NCBI RefSeq assembly: GCF_913776015.1
Contig: NZ_CAJYMD010000051.1
Location: forward strand, 62,001-126,000
Length of the DNA stretch: 64,000 bases
Source: an uncultured Oxalicibacterium sp.
GTDB lineage: Bacteria > Pseudomonadota > Gammaproteobacteria > Burkholderiales > Burkholderiaceae_D
Reading direction: 5' to 3'
Of this stretch, positions 1 to 8,113 are shown piece after piece. Every line of letters begins with the position of its first letter. Within the stretch, counting starts at the first letter, position 1. Position numbers and translations under genes: made by a program. The notes below the pieces were generated by a model that was given only the letters and a program-made list of their open reading frames with translations, was not told the origin of the DNA and made no database searches.

Positions 1-290
1 ACGACGATATCGATCACGTACTGCGCCTTGGTGCCGATTTCTTCCAGCAGACTGCCGACTTTCTCGCCCACCAGGCTGGTGACCAGTTCCTGTTCGAGTC
101 GATTGAAGCCGTCGCGCGTAGCGGCCATGGTCGGCAGGATGGCCTTTGCTTCAACCGGACAGTTCATCTTGGCCGAGGCTTCGATCATGCGCCACATGGT
201 GTTGAGCTCGCGCAGCGATTGCTCGCAGCGGCTGACATCGCGCATATAGGGAAGAAACGTATCGATCTGGAGGGCGTGTTCGTGATTCAT
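1..290 (-). CDS. Partial protein of unknown function, N-terminal 96 residues
   Basis: This reading frame starts at 290 with a GGAAC ribosome-binding stretch just upstream and runs off the left edge of the window, so only the N-terminus is seen (MNHEHALQIDTFLPYMRD...). The visible part is acidic, rich in Leu, Glu and Ala, and looks entirely helical, with no signal peptide, membrane segment or catalytic motif. I do not recognise the family. A helical bundle of this sort can open a soluble signalling protein, but that is only a guess. Confidence 0.55.
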   Translation of the reverse strand, partial: MNHEHALQIDTFLPYMRDVSRCEQSLRELNTMWRMIEASAKMNCPVEAKAILPTMAATRDGFNRLEQELVTSLVGEKVGSLLEEIGTKAQYVIDIV

Positions 291-560
291 GGCATGTTCC
301 GCAAAGTGACAAGGGACGCGGTGTACACCGGCAGCTCTATATCCCAAACTTATGGGACAACGACAATATCACTAGCAAGGAACAGGCCATTTATTTCCAT
401 GGAGAAAAGTTAATTTTATTGACCAATTTCTCGCTCCAGCCACATCAAATCACCAAAATGGAGCGCATCATTTTTGACGCACCAACAATGCGCATTCACC
501 GCAGTCACTGCATGGCGTAAATGCCGTTACACTAACGGCCTCATTGTTCCTGCTTTGCCC

Positions 561-1346
561 ATGAAACCCATTGCCCCTGGCACCGTCATCTTTCATCGCC
601 ATCGCGGTTATGGCGTGATTACGGCCGTCAATCTGTTGACGGGCTGGATTTCTGCGCGCTTCGGTAATGAAATGCGTGCGCTTGATCTGAATCTTTCTAC
701 CGATGAAGTCCAGCATGCGGACGGCGAACCCATCCTGTTTCGTCGCGATCCACCGGACCCGATGCCGCATGCACGGCTAATGGCCATGGTGCGCCAACTG
801 CATCGCGCCGGTTATCAGCGCCTTTATCTGTATAGCTGGCCCAAGCCTTCGGGGTTGCACTGGCGCTGGCATCTGTTTGCCGGCCCGCGCAACTGGATGG
901 AACGGCCGTGGCGCGAAGGTTGGTACGGCTCGGGAGCAGACTATATTTTCAATCCGGTGATCGGCTGGGGCGATGCGCCTGGGGAGACGACGGAGGAATT
1001 GGCAAGCACGCTGGCGCAGTTCGATCCTGTCGGCCTAGCACAAGCACTCGGACGCGATGAAGACCATGCACTCTGGTTCGAGACCGTGTGCGATGCCTTG
1101 CTGCCGGACTACACATTCTCGCTGGGCTGGGATAAGCATGACGGCCCGATTCCCGATTCGCTGCCGATCATCCCGATTCGACGCGGTGTGCCGCCGTATG
1201 CCGGTCCGCCGCTGCCGTGGCCGCCGGGCTGGGCCAAGCTGTGGGTCGCCACGCATCTGGCCTCCACCACGGCAACCTTGCTGCCGCGTCGCGAAACCGA
1301 TACTAGAAAAGGTCCGGCTGGCGCCCAGTCCGACGCCGTTCGTTGA
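561..1346 (+). CDS. Conserved hypothetical protein rich in Trp and Pro
   Basis: The frame encodes about 261 residues from the ATG at 561 (MKPIAPGTVIFHRHRGYGVI). It stays open upstream to a TTG at 474, but the methionine start fits better because the preceding translation is not protein-like. The first 60 residues resemble a small beta barrel. The middle has many aromatic residues (LYLYSWPKPSGLHWRWHLFAG) and a run of Gly/Trp, with no membrane segment. I do not recognise a named family. Its 3' end overlaps the convergent MOSC gene by about 44 bases. Confidence 0.65.
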   Translation: MKPIAPGTVIFHRHRGYGVITAVNLLTGWISARFGNEMRALDLNLSTDEVQHADGEPILFRRDPPDPMPHARLMAMVRQLHRAGYQRLYLYSWPKPSGLHWRWHLFAGPRNWMERPWREGWYGSGADYIFNPVIGWGDAPGETTEELASTLAQFDPVGLAQALGRDEDHALWFETVCDALLPDYTFSLGWDKHDGPIPDSLPIIPIRRGVPPYAGPPLPWPPGWAKLWVATHLASTTATLLPRRETDTRKGPAGAQSDAVR

Positions 1347-1899
1347 AAGCCGCCACGGTTTCGGTACGCGGCCCGGCAATCAAGGTCATCGCATCACCTG
1401 CCTGCACTGCGCCTTCCTGCACCACCTTCAGGTAAAAGCCCGTGTATCCGCTTTGCAGCATGCGCTTGGCGGCTTGCGCAAAGCCCATGCGGATCGTGAA
1501 CTTGAAACACGGCTCACGCGGCTCGGTCACTTCCAGCAGCACATCGCCGATCTGCAGTCGATCGCCAATCCACACCGCCTGTTCCAGCAAACCCGTGATG
1601 GTCAGGTTTTCCGCCATCGCGCCATACGGCAAAGCTTCATCCCGCTGAAGATGGGCGTGGCGCTGCGCCTGCCAGAACGCGTAGTGTTCAAATGGATAGG
1701 CGTACACGGCCTTGTCGATGCCGCCATGCACGTTTCGATTGGCCTGTTCATCGCCACTGACGCCCATGCGTGTGATGTGCGCAGTACCTGTGACGGCGCG
1801 CTTGTCGAAAGCGCTGGGCACGCGGCGTACGCCATCGTCTTCGTTGACGAACAGATTACCGACGATACCTGTGTTGACGCTGAGAAGGCGCATCGTCAT
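1303..1899 (-). CDS. MOSC domain-containing protein (YiiM-like)
   Basis: The 198-residue product matches the MOSC fold of YiiM-type proteins, the sulfur-carrier relatives of the molybdenum cofactor sulfurase C-terminus. Diagnostic stretches are the N-terminal strand MRLLSVNTG, the Gly-Val-x-Gly-Asp-Glu-Gln-Ala motif, the conserved VHGGIDKAVYAYP block near residue 60, and a later Cys in REPCFKF that is the candidate sulfur-binding residue. In the wider family such proteins act in Moco-linked detoxification of N-hydroxylated bases. Here the exact substrate is unknown. The start overlaps the stop of the upstream dehydrogenase gene by four bases (ATGA), so the two are translationally coupled. Confidence 0.85.
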   Translation of the reverse strand: MTMRLLSVNTGIVGNLFVNEDDGVRRVPSAFDKRAVTGTAHITRMGVSGDEQANRNVHGGIDKAVYAYPFEHYAFWQAQRHAHLQRDEALPYGAMAENLTITGLLEQAVWIGDRLQIGDVLLEVTEPREPCFKFTIRMGFAQAAKRMLQSGYTGFYLKVVQEGAVQAGDAMTLIAGPRTETVAAFNERRRTGRQPDLF

Positions 1900-2873
1900 G
1901 GCGTCACCAGCACGTTGCGCGGCGTACCGGCCGCATAGTCAAGAATGTTCTGGAAGGCACTGCGGAAATAGAGTTCATAACTGTCCTTTTCGACATAACC
2001 GAGGTGCGGCGTGGCGATCACGTTTTCCAGCCGCAGTAAAGGCGCGGTCGGTGGCAATGGTTCGTTTTCGAAAACATCGAGCGCGGCAAAACCGGGATGG
2101 CCATTCTGCAAGCCGGCCAGCAAGGCATCCGGTGCCACCAGTTCGGCACGGCTGGTGTTGACGAAAATCGCATCGGGTTTCATGCGCGCAAGATCATCGG
2201 CCGTGACGATGCCGCGTGTGACTTCATTAAGGCGCAAATGCAGGCTCAATACATCGGCTTCGGCAAAGAAAGCTTCACGTGATGCAGCAACACGCAAACC
2301 GTCCTGCTCCGCAGCGGCACGACTGGCTTCGCGTCCCCACACCATCACATCCATGCCGAATGCCTTGCCATACCCGGCGATCATGCGACCGATGCGGCCA
2401 TAGCCCCAGATCGCCAAGGTACGGCCCTTGAGCGAACGGCCCAGCGTATTGCGTTCCCACGACATCGAAGCGGTTTGCCACAAGCCATCCCTGAGATTAT
2501 CGATATAGGCGGGAAGTTTGCGCATGGCGCTCATGATCAGCGCCCATGTCAGTTCTGCCGGTGCCGTGGGGTCGCCAATGCCTTCGGTGATGGTGATGCC
2601 ATATTCAGCAGCCGCAACCAGATCGATATGGCCGGTTACCTTGCCAGTTTGCGAAATGAATTTGAGGTTGGGAAGTCGGGTGAGCAGGGCGCGTGTGAGC
2701 GTAGTACGTTCACGGATCAGCACCAGTGCATCGAAAGGGGCAAGGCGGATAGCAAGCTGGCCGGCACCGCGTGCGCTATTGCTGAATACCTTGACCTCAT
2801 GGCCTTCGAGCATGGCAAAGCAGTCCAGTCGGCGGACCACGTCCTGGTAATCGTCGAGAATCGCGATTTTCAT
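1896..2873 (-). CDS. D-2-hydroxyacid dehydrogenase family protein, NAD(P)-binding
   Basis: The product (325 residues) is a member of the D-isomer-specific 2-hydroxyacid dehydrogenase family. The N-terminal catalytic half (MKIAILDDYQDVV) is followed by the Rossmann motif GYGRIGRMIAGYGKAFGM, with Trp-Gly-Arg-Glu after the second strand, and the usual substrate Arg region (VNTSRAELV), the Asp-Val-Phe-Glu-Asn-Glu-Pro motif and the catalytic His (TPHLGYV). The substrate cannot be read from the sequence. It is related only distantly to the formate dehydrogenase at 42972. It is the first gene of a two-gene operon with the MOSC gene. Confidence 0.9.
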   Translation of the reverse strand: MKIAILDDYQDVVRRLDCFAMLEGHEVKVFSNSARGAGQLAIRLAPFDALVLIRERTTLTRALLTRLPNLKFISQTGKVTGHIDLVAAAEYGITITEGIGDPTAPAELTWALIMSAMRKLPAYIDNLRDGLWQTASMSWERNTLGRSLKGRTLAIWGYGRIGRMIAGYGKAFGMDVMVWGREASRAAAEQDGLRVAASREAFFAEADVLSLHLRLNEVTRGIVTADDLARMKPDAIFVNTSRAELVAPDALLAGLQNGHPGFAALDVFENEPLPPTAPLLRLENVIATPHLGYVEKDSYELYFRSAFQNILDYAAGTPRNVLVTP

Positions 2874-3044
2874 AAGCTCCTTGCAAATAGCGACATATTC
2901 AAAACTCTTGATAACGAAGACCCATTCTCAAGAAAACGTTTCTTGAATGCATCATAAATTTACTCGACACTATTACCTCACTCGTGGCAATCGTAAGGGA
3001 GCCCTCGAGTGAGTTTTATCAACAACATAATCGTATATCTATAA

Positions 3045-3788
3045 ATGAATGCCACTTCTGCAGTGACCAAGTTGTGCATAGAACAGCTGCTCAAACAAAC
3101 CTTTGGCAATTTGTCTAAGTGTTACAAGCATCATCACAAAGGTACAACAACGGATGATTACCTCGATAAGTTCTGCGCAGCAGTGAAAGGCAATAACGAT
3201 CCGACGATTGTCGATCATTTCGACATCATTCGCAGAAATCTCTCTGTAGAAAACCGAGGTTTAACAGATGAACAATTAAAAAATTCGCCCACCAGCGTCA
3301 TTATCTTGGGAACAACTTATGCGTTTCGCACAATCCAATCGCTAGAAAAAGATAGCGTCACTCTTGCAATACAGAATTTGGCGGACTCTGCCTACTGGGC
3401 AGGCGTTGCGATGGCCTCGACGGGAGTAGAAAAGGCCTATCTGCATACAGTGCAAGAAACGCAAAAAAGCACAAAAAGGGAAGCCGGTAAAAGTGGCGCT
3501 CAGGGAAGAAATGAAATCTATGAGCCGATTCGTGATTACGCTTATGAATTAGTTCGTATGGGCGGCACTACTTCAGGAACGAAAAAATGGAAGTCGCGGC
3601 AACATGCAGTGTCAGCAATTCAAGACAAAGTTTTTGCTCATGCAAAAGCTAGAGGGATCTTCATGAAAGGGGAAAATTCAAGCAACGACAATTCCCTAAA
3701 AGGTGGCGTGCACGTCTCGCGTACGATCGATGGTTGGTTAAAAAAAATGCCAGATGCAGAAGAGTATTTTCCTAAAAAAGCAAAGTAA
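3045..3788 (+). CDS. Hypothetical protein of the accessory island
   Basis: The 247-residue frame is clearly open and ends just before a strong hairpin terminator, which supports a real gene. The product is hydrophilic and Lys-rich, mostly helical, without signal peptide or transmembrane segment. The last 100 residues are Lys/Gly/Ser-rich, including KKWKSRQHAVSAIQDKV and a C-terminal Lys cluster, which could bind nucleic acid. I do not recognise a family. Codon use is more AT-rich than in the flanking backbone, which marks the left side of the acquired segment. Confidence 0.7.
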   Translation: MNATSAVTKLCIEQLLKQTFGNLSKCYKHHHKGTTTDDYLDKFCAAVKGNNDPTIVDHFDIIRRNLSVENRGLTDEQLKNSPTSVIILGTTYAFRTIQSLEKDSVTLAIQNLADSAYWAGVAMASTGVEKAYLHTVQETQKSTKREAGKSGAQGRNEIYEPIRDYAYELVRMGGTTSGTKKWKSRQHAVSAIQDKVFAHAKARGIFMKGENSSNDNSLKGGVHVSRTIDGWLKKMPDAEEYFPKKAK

Positions 3789-3815
3789 TCAACGCAAGTA
3801 TTAGCTCCGCCTTCC

Positions 3816-3837
3816 AAAGCCGCCTTTCGGCGGCTTT
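3816..3837 (+). terminator. Hairpin terminator after the 3045 gene
   Basis: Nine-base perfect stem AAAGCCGCC/GGCGGCTTT with a TTTC loop lies 28 bases after the stop at 3788. The tail is short, so it may work in both directions. Confidence 0.7.
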
Positions 3838-3981
3838 CTAGTCAAGCCAAAAAAATAACGCCAATCTACTTTCTGCTGAAAAATTGGGCAGACCTTTACG
3901 CGTATGTGGCTTTTCTACACTCCTTCAAAAACATAGCAGTTTGCCGGCAAGCTACGTAGATCGATTTGCCGGCGCTCCCTA

Positions 3982-4123
3982 GACTTCTCCTCACTGATTA
4001 CACATCAAGTGCAAACCAAGGAGAAGTCAATGACATCACATTTCACACCATAGCAAGTCCATCACGCTCTTAGCCAGTCGAGTGTGACAGACGCCGCCAT
4101 CTGCAATCGAATGGCCGATTGCA
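3982..4123 (+). promoter_or_regulatory. Possible regulatory leader: sequestered ribosome site, 7-codon ORF and hairpin
   Basis: A ten-base inverted repeat pairs GACTTCTCCT (3982-3991) with AGGAGAAGTC (4019-4028). The right arm is a perfect Shine-Dalgarno sequence for a seven-codon frame (MTSHFTP) that starts at 4030. A second hairpin, TGCAATCG/CGATTGCA at 4102-4123, is followed by CATTTTTAT like a terminator. The next real gene starts at 4182. The arrangement resembles a leader peptide with attenuator. This is inference from structure only. Confidence 0.35.
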
Positions 4124-4181
4124 CATTTTTATACTTAACAAAGCAAAGCACAGCTCTGCCCCAACATAAGAAAGAACGATT

Positions 4182-4532
4182 ATGCAAAATCAACAAGCCT
4201 CTACTACCCATTCCCAACTCGACATCAATAGCGTTACGAAAAAGCTGGCCGCACTGGCTCCTGCCGGTCAGCAGCAAAAGATCCATGCCTTCCAGCAGTT
4301 GTATATCGGCGTCGAAGAGACGCTGGCTCGTAACGTCCCACAGAAATCAATCATCGCTCTTTTGCAAACAGAGGGATTGTCTCTGTCATTAGGCGGCTTT
4401 CGCTCTCTGCTGAATGCGGAACGCGAGCGTCGCAAATCTCAGGGTGATCTGCCTTGTTGCTCTATGTGCAACAGCGTACTTCCTCGCATCCAGTCTGAAT
4501 CGAGCCCAACGACTGGGATTAATCAAGACTGA
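4182..4532 (+). CDS. Small hypothetical protein upstream of the DUF3987 gene
   Basis: A 116-residue helical protein. The N-terminal 85 residues (LAALAPAGQQQKIHAFQQLY... LSLGGFRSLLNAERERRK) look like a coiled, DNA-binding or adaptor type domain; the motif of a helix followed by SLGGFRSLL is reminiscent of small plasmid accessory proteins such as TraK/MobC types, but the match is not firm. The C-terminal part has a CCSMC cysteine cluster that could bind a metal. The gene sits 76 bases before the DUF3987 start and is probably co-transcribed with it. The ribosome-binding site is weak. Confidence 0.6.
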   Translation: MQNQQASTTHSQLDINSVTKKLAALAPAGQQQKIHAFQQLYIGVEETLARNVPQKSIIALLQTEGLSLSLGGFRSLLNAERERRKSQGDLPCCSMCNSVLPRIQSESSPTTGINQD

Positions 4533-4607
4533 TTAGCAGTGATGGGTAATCACATCGCCCATCACAACAAAAAAACACGCCCACCATATAACAAAGGAAA
4601 GATCAAT

Positions 4608-6083
4608 ATGAACAACTACACTTTTTATCCACCCTATCCATTACATGCATTTCATTTGGTCGTCCGTGAGGCGGTTGATGAGGTCATCCACAAGGTGAAA
4701 GCACCTGAAGCCATGGTTGTCATGGCATTTCTGGAAACAATGTCGATCGCAGCGCAATCGCTGTATGACGTTGAATTACCGTATGGGGAAGTACGCCCAG
4801 TATCTTTGAACCTTTTGGTCATTGCCGATTCAGGCGAGCGTAAAACCGGAGTTCACAATCTGGTGGCGCGCCCCCTCTACCAAGCCGATCATAAGCGTGT
4901 TCAAGCATATAAAGAAGCATGCAAACAATACGATACCGACAACGCTATTTGGAAAGCCACACAAAAAGGTTTAGAGCGCGCACTGATTAAACAAAAGAAA
5001 AATGACGGCGAAACCGACTATATTCAGGAAAAATTACGTGAGCATACTGAAGCTGCTCCTGTAAAACCCCGCTTACGTCGAATCATTTATCAAAACGTCA
5101 CCGAGCGTGCGTTCATGAATGCGATGGAAGGAGAAGGTGAGTCGATCGCCATGATTAGTGATGAGGGCGAACTCATTACGAAAGGTGGTGGGCTGCACAA
5201 ACCAGGCATGCTGAACAAAGCGTGGGATGGCGCGTCTCTGCTGTCAATGGACCGAAGCGATGGCATCACGATTCAAGCTCGTAACCCACGTCTTACTGTT
5301 TCATACATGGTACAACAACAGATTCATCAGGATTTGTTGAATCGGCGCGGCATGACATTGCGCGGCTCAGGTATGTGGGCTCGTTACCTCGTTGCCCAGC
5401 CTGCGTCTACGCAAGGCCATCGTTTTGTGTATTCGGCGGATCATTCATTGAAAGCACTGGCGACTTTTCATAAGCGCATGGATGAGCTATTGCAAACATG
5501 GACCGATCAAGTGGATATTGGCAGCAATCAGCGCATGACATTAAAGTTTTCGGAAGATGCCAAAAACAGCTGGCAATCACATGCGAACTACGTTGAGTCG
5601 ATGCTTGCGCCAAATAACTATCTGCATGACATCAAAGATTTCGCCTCAAAAATGATGGAGATCATCAGTCGTGTCTCGGCAATCCTGCATGTCGTCTCTC
5701 GACAATCGGGTGACATTTCGGTCGATACGTTCGAGCGTGCCAAAGCAATTGTAGAGTGGCACATGCACGAATTTAAGCGCATCTTCGCTACACCGGAGAT
5801 TCCCCAAGAAGTAAGGGATGCTCAGGCAATTGAGAAGTATCTTCTTGATCACTGTTGGAGCAATGGTCATTTGCAGATACAAAAAAATTATGTCCTTAAA
5901 ACAGGGCCGATTCGTCCAGTAGGACGTCTTGATCATGCGCTTGCCTGCTTAATGCGTGACAAACGCATTTATTTGGTAGATGGCGCGAAGCGAACGAAGT
6001 TTATTGCTTTGAATCCATATATTTATGGTTTCCCTAATGGTTCACAAAACATGTCGTCATCTTTGGGATATGTCACAGCTTGA
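4608..6083 (+). CDS. DUF3987 (YfjI-type) domain protein, mobile-element associated
   Basis: The start at 4608 has AAAGGA upstream, giving 491 residues. The protein carries the DUF3987 signature: a P-loop-like stretch IADSGERKTGVHN near residue 85, the conserved block after position 165 with Asn-Val-Thr-Glu, SDEGE and WDGASLLSMDR, and the region around TLRGSGMWARYLVAQP. Family members are usually about 450-500 residues, occur on integrated elements and phages, and are thought to be helicase or primase-helicase relatives working with replication proteins. The lysine of the P-loop is present. The role in replication or transfer of this island is inference. Confidence 0.85.
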   Translation: MNNYTFYPPYPLHAFHLVVREAVDEVIHKVKAPEAMVVMAFLETMSIAAQSLYDVELPYGEVRPVSLNLLVIADSGERKTGVHNLVARPLYQADHKRVQAYKEACKQYDTDNAIWKATQKGLERALIKQKKNDGETDYIQEKLREHTEAAPVKPRLRRIIYQNVTERAFMNAMEGEGESIAMISDEGELITKGGGLHKPGMLNKAWDGASLLSMDRSDGITIQARNPRLTVSYMVQQQIHQDLLNRRGMTLRGSGMWARYLVAQPASTQGHRFVYSADHSLKALATFHKRMDELLQTWTDQVDIGSNQRMTLKFSEDAKNSWQSHANYVESMLAPNNYLHDIKDFASKMMEIISRVSAILHVVSRQSGDISVDTFERAKAIVEWHMHEFKRIFATPEIPQEVRDAQAIEKYLLDHCWSNGHLQIQKNYVLKTGPIRPVGRLDHALACLMRDKRIYLVDGAKRTKFIALNPYIYGFPNGSQNMSSSLGYVTA

Positions 6084-6109
6084 AGCATTGACTAAGTGAT
6101 GCTCAACAC

Positions 6110-6135
6110 AGCGAGAAGAAGTGATTCTTCTCGCT
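6110..6135 (+). terminator. Hairpin after the DUF3987 gene
   Basis: Perfect 11-base stem AGCGAGAAGAA/TTCTTCTCGCT with a GTGA loop begins 27 bases after the stop codon. The downstream tract is only weakly T-rich. Confidence 0.6.
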
Positions 6136-6305
6136 CTTCGATATGTCTGAAGGTACAAACCAAGTACACGTTGGAAACAAATCGCCCATATTCCATAAGC
6201 GATCAAGGCACCCTCTGGAAACATGTCGGACATCTTGCAAATAAGTGCGGTGAACGATATTCAAGCGGCCTGCGATCTTTCATTTTCGTCTCTAATTGAA
6301 GCCTC

Positions 6306-6350
6306 GATTCGTGCAATTCATGCGACTAGATCGCATGAATTGCACGAATC
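6306..6350. repeat. 45-base near-perfect palindrome, 20-base arms, 5-base loop
   Basis: Left arm 6306-6325 (begins GATTCGTGCAATTC) is the exact reverse complement of the right arm 6331-6350; the loop is CTAGA. It lies in the 424-base gene-free gap between the convergent DUF3987 and mobA genes. No T-tract follows on either strand, so a plain terminator is not the best reading. A protein-binding site, transfer or replication site is possible. The rest of the gap 6136-6507 shows no credible gene. Confidence 0.9.
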
Positions 6351-6507
6351 CGCCCACCCCAGATTCAATTTGGGGAGCATTACCATCAGGCTTCGTGTGT
6401 GCATTGCAATGTGCACCTCTGTCAGCAGTACCTTGCTTCTCGAAACTTTAGGCAGTATGAGATGACATCAACATGCTCACATATGACATCTACATAGCCA
6501 CGGCTTG

Positions 6508-7206
6508 TTACTCGTCATTTGATGTATTGTCATTACCCTGCTCATCAACAAGTCTCGCTCGGCGTGGTCCTATATGCATTCCTGGATCGCGATCAATACC
6601 TTGCGCTCTAAGCGTTCGATGATCCACTCGCGCCGAATGCCCGTGTTTCTCTAACATTGCATTCTGTAACTCCGCACATTTCTTTCGCGTAGCAATCAAT
6701 TGGTCTCGAATTGCAATTCGATTCTTTCCGCCACTATCTTTCTTGCACCCTCCTTTCTCAGGGTGATGTGGGTTGTAGCGTGAGAAAGTCTGTTCTGGCG
6801 ACCGCTCAACACCATCTGGCATGCGGTCGGAATACATCAGATGAAGGTGAATATTCGTTTGGTCTTCACGCGCCCCATCGGGTAAGTGAATAGCGTACTG
6901 GTATGGCTTTGCTCCAACAAGATCATCGATCAACTGTTTGACAAGATCCTGTTGCTGTTCCCTTGTAAGCTCCGCAGGCAACGCAATTTCATGCTCACGA
7001 TAAACTGCACCGTTGATGCGTTCGTACTTATCCCCCGCTCGCCAGAACAATGCGGGCCGATGCTCTGCCCATTCCGGCATGTTTCCGTGACCAGCCTCCA
7101 CAAGATCTGTCCGATGACGGTACTTTCCTTGACGGGCAATGTAGGCAGCATGTTCTTCCGCCGCACCCCGTTTTCCACTTTTCACGCAATGATGAAAACT
7201 TGCCAT
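6508..7206 (-). CDS. MobA/MobL family relaxase-like protein
   Basis: The 232-residue product matches the N-terminal relaxase region of MobA/MobL (MOBQ-type) proteins. It starts MASFHHCVKSGKRGAA, has the early conserved Ala-Tyr-Ile-Ala-Arg with Glu-Arg-Ile-Asn-Gly, the REHEIALPAELT motif, and the metal-binding histidine motif NIHLHLMYSDR, followed by the family-typical SPEQTFSRYNPHHPEKGGC block. Such proteins nick oriT and start conjugal DNA transfer. It is short compared with plasmid MobA proteins, which carry a C-terminal primase or helicase part. The catalytic Tyr candidate lies near the N-terminus. Its presence suggests that the island is, or was, mobilisable. Confidence 0.88.
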   Translation of the reverse strand: MASFHHCVKSGKRGAAEEHAAYIARQGKYRHRTDLVEAGHGNMPEWAEHRPALFWRAGDKYERINGAVYREHEIALPAELTREQQQDLVKQLIDDLVGAKPYQYAIHLPDGAREDQTNIHLHLMYSDRMPDGVERSPEQTFSRYNPHHPEKGGCKKDSGGKNRIAIRDQLIATRKKCAELQNAMLEKHGHSARVDHRTLRAQGIDRDPGMHIGPRRARLVDEQGNDNTSNDE

Positions 7207-7435
7207 ATTCCTTTACCTAGCCTTTCTATTTCTGCTCTATACGAACAGATGATTGGTATTTCGAAGGTAAGTAGGCTTATGTTGTCTCAGTAATCGGGAG
7301 AAAGGTTAAGTGCGCGTACTGAACACCTCTGCTATTTAGTACGATTCACTCCAGATTAATCTCAACGTCATTCGCTCTACTTACATACGATGTGGGTCTA
7401 GGTAAAAAATGATTGCCTATGACTACTTTGACTGC

Positions 7436-7963
7436 TCAATCTAGTAGTCCATTCTCTGCAAATGAAAAGGCATTCTTCTCACCAATGATGAAGTGATCCA
7501 ATATCCGCACATCGATATGATCCAGTATCGATTGCAAGTGTTTGGTTAATCGTTTATCTGCCTCACTGGGTGTCGTTATTCCCGACGGGTGGTTATGCGC
7601 AAGAATAAGACCTGCAGCATTCAATGCCATCGCTCGTTGTAAGACTGTTCTGGGATACACCGACGTCTGGTGCAACGTTCCACAAAACAGCGCTTCATAA
7701 GCAATGACACGATGCTGACAGTCAAGAAATATCACTGCAAAACATTCTTGCTGCCTATCCGTGAGCTGCAAACGTAGGTATGCCTTCACATCATTTGGAC
7801 TTTGTAAGGTCGGTCCACGCTTGATCACTCGCTCATCAAGAATCTGTAAAGCACGCTCTACGATCCACGCATCGATTGCATTAAGGTCTGCTAAGAAATC
7901 TCCCCATGTATGGCATGGTTTTTCATTATCTTGCTCTTTTGGAGTTTGGGCCTGAGTTTGCAT
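7436..7963 (-). CDS. radC: RadC family (JAB/MPN-like) protein of mobile-element type
   Basis: The product (175 residues) contains the RadC domain with the JAMM-like metal signature HNHPSGITTPSEAD near residue 122 and the preceding family block FLDCQHRVIAYEALFCGTLHQTSVYPR. It lacks the N-terminal helix-hairpin-helix region of chromosomal RadC, as is usual for versions found on integrated elements, phages and pathogenicity islands. Despite the name, a role in DNA repair is not established for this family. It lies on the same strand as mobA, about 230 bases upstream of its start. Confidence 0.9.
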   Translation of the reverse strand: MQTQAQTPKEQDNEKPCHTWGDFLADLNAIDAWIVERALQILDERVIKRGPTLQSPNDVKAYLRLQLTDRQQECFAVIFLDCQHRVIAYEALFCGTLHQTSVYPRTVLQRAMALNAAGLILAHNHPSGITTPSEADKRLTKHLQSILDHIDVRILDHFIIGEKNAFSFAENGLLD

Positions 7964-8025
7964 AATTCCTCTCTGTATAAAGAGGGCATACCACCCCTGG
8001 AAGGGCTGTCTACCCTCCGGGGTTC

Positions 8026-8053
8026 AGAAATAAAAAGACCGCCGAAGCGGTCT
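8026..8053 (-). terminator. Rho-independent terminator of the lipoprotein gene
   Basis: On the minus strand, AGACCGC/GCGGTCT with a four-base loop is followed by TTTTTATTTC. It lies about 60 bases after the stop of the gene at 8114. Confidence 0.8.
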
Positions 8054-8113
8054 GGTTGAATCTGTTACTTGTTCGAAAACGCTAGTCGATAGACGAACTG
8101 GTGTTATCGCCAA

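Noticed and set aside
6223-6465. An 80-codon plus-strand frame in the gap between DUF3987 and mobA
   Set aside because: It runs through the 45-base palindrome, has a poor ribosome site and a composition unlike protein.
7207-7435. An oriT upstream of mobA
   Set aside because: The gap before the mobA start would be the usual place, but I saw no clear nick-site consensus or inverted repeat there, so no feature was called.
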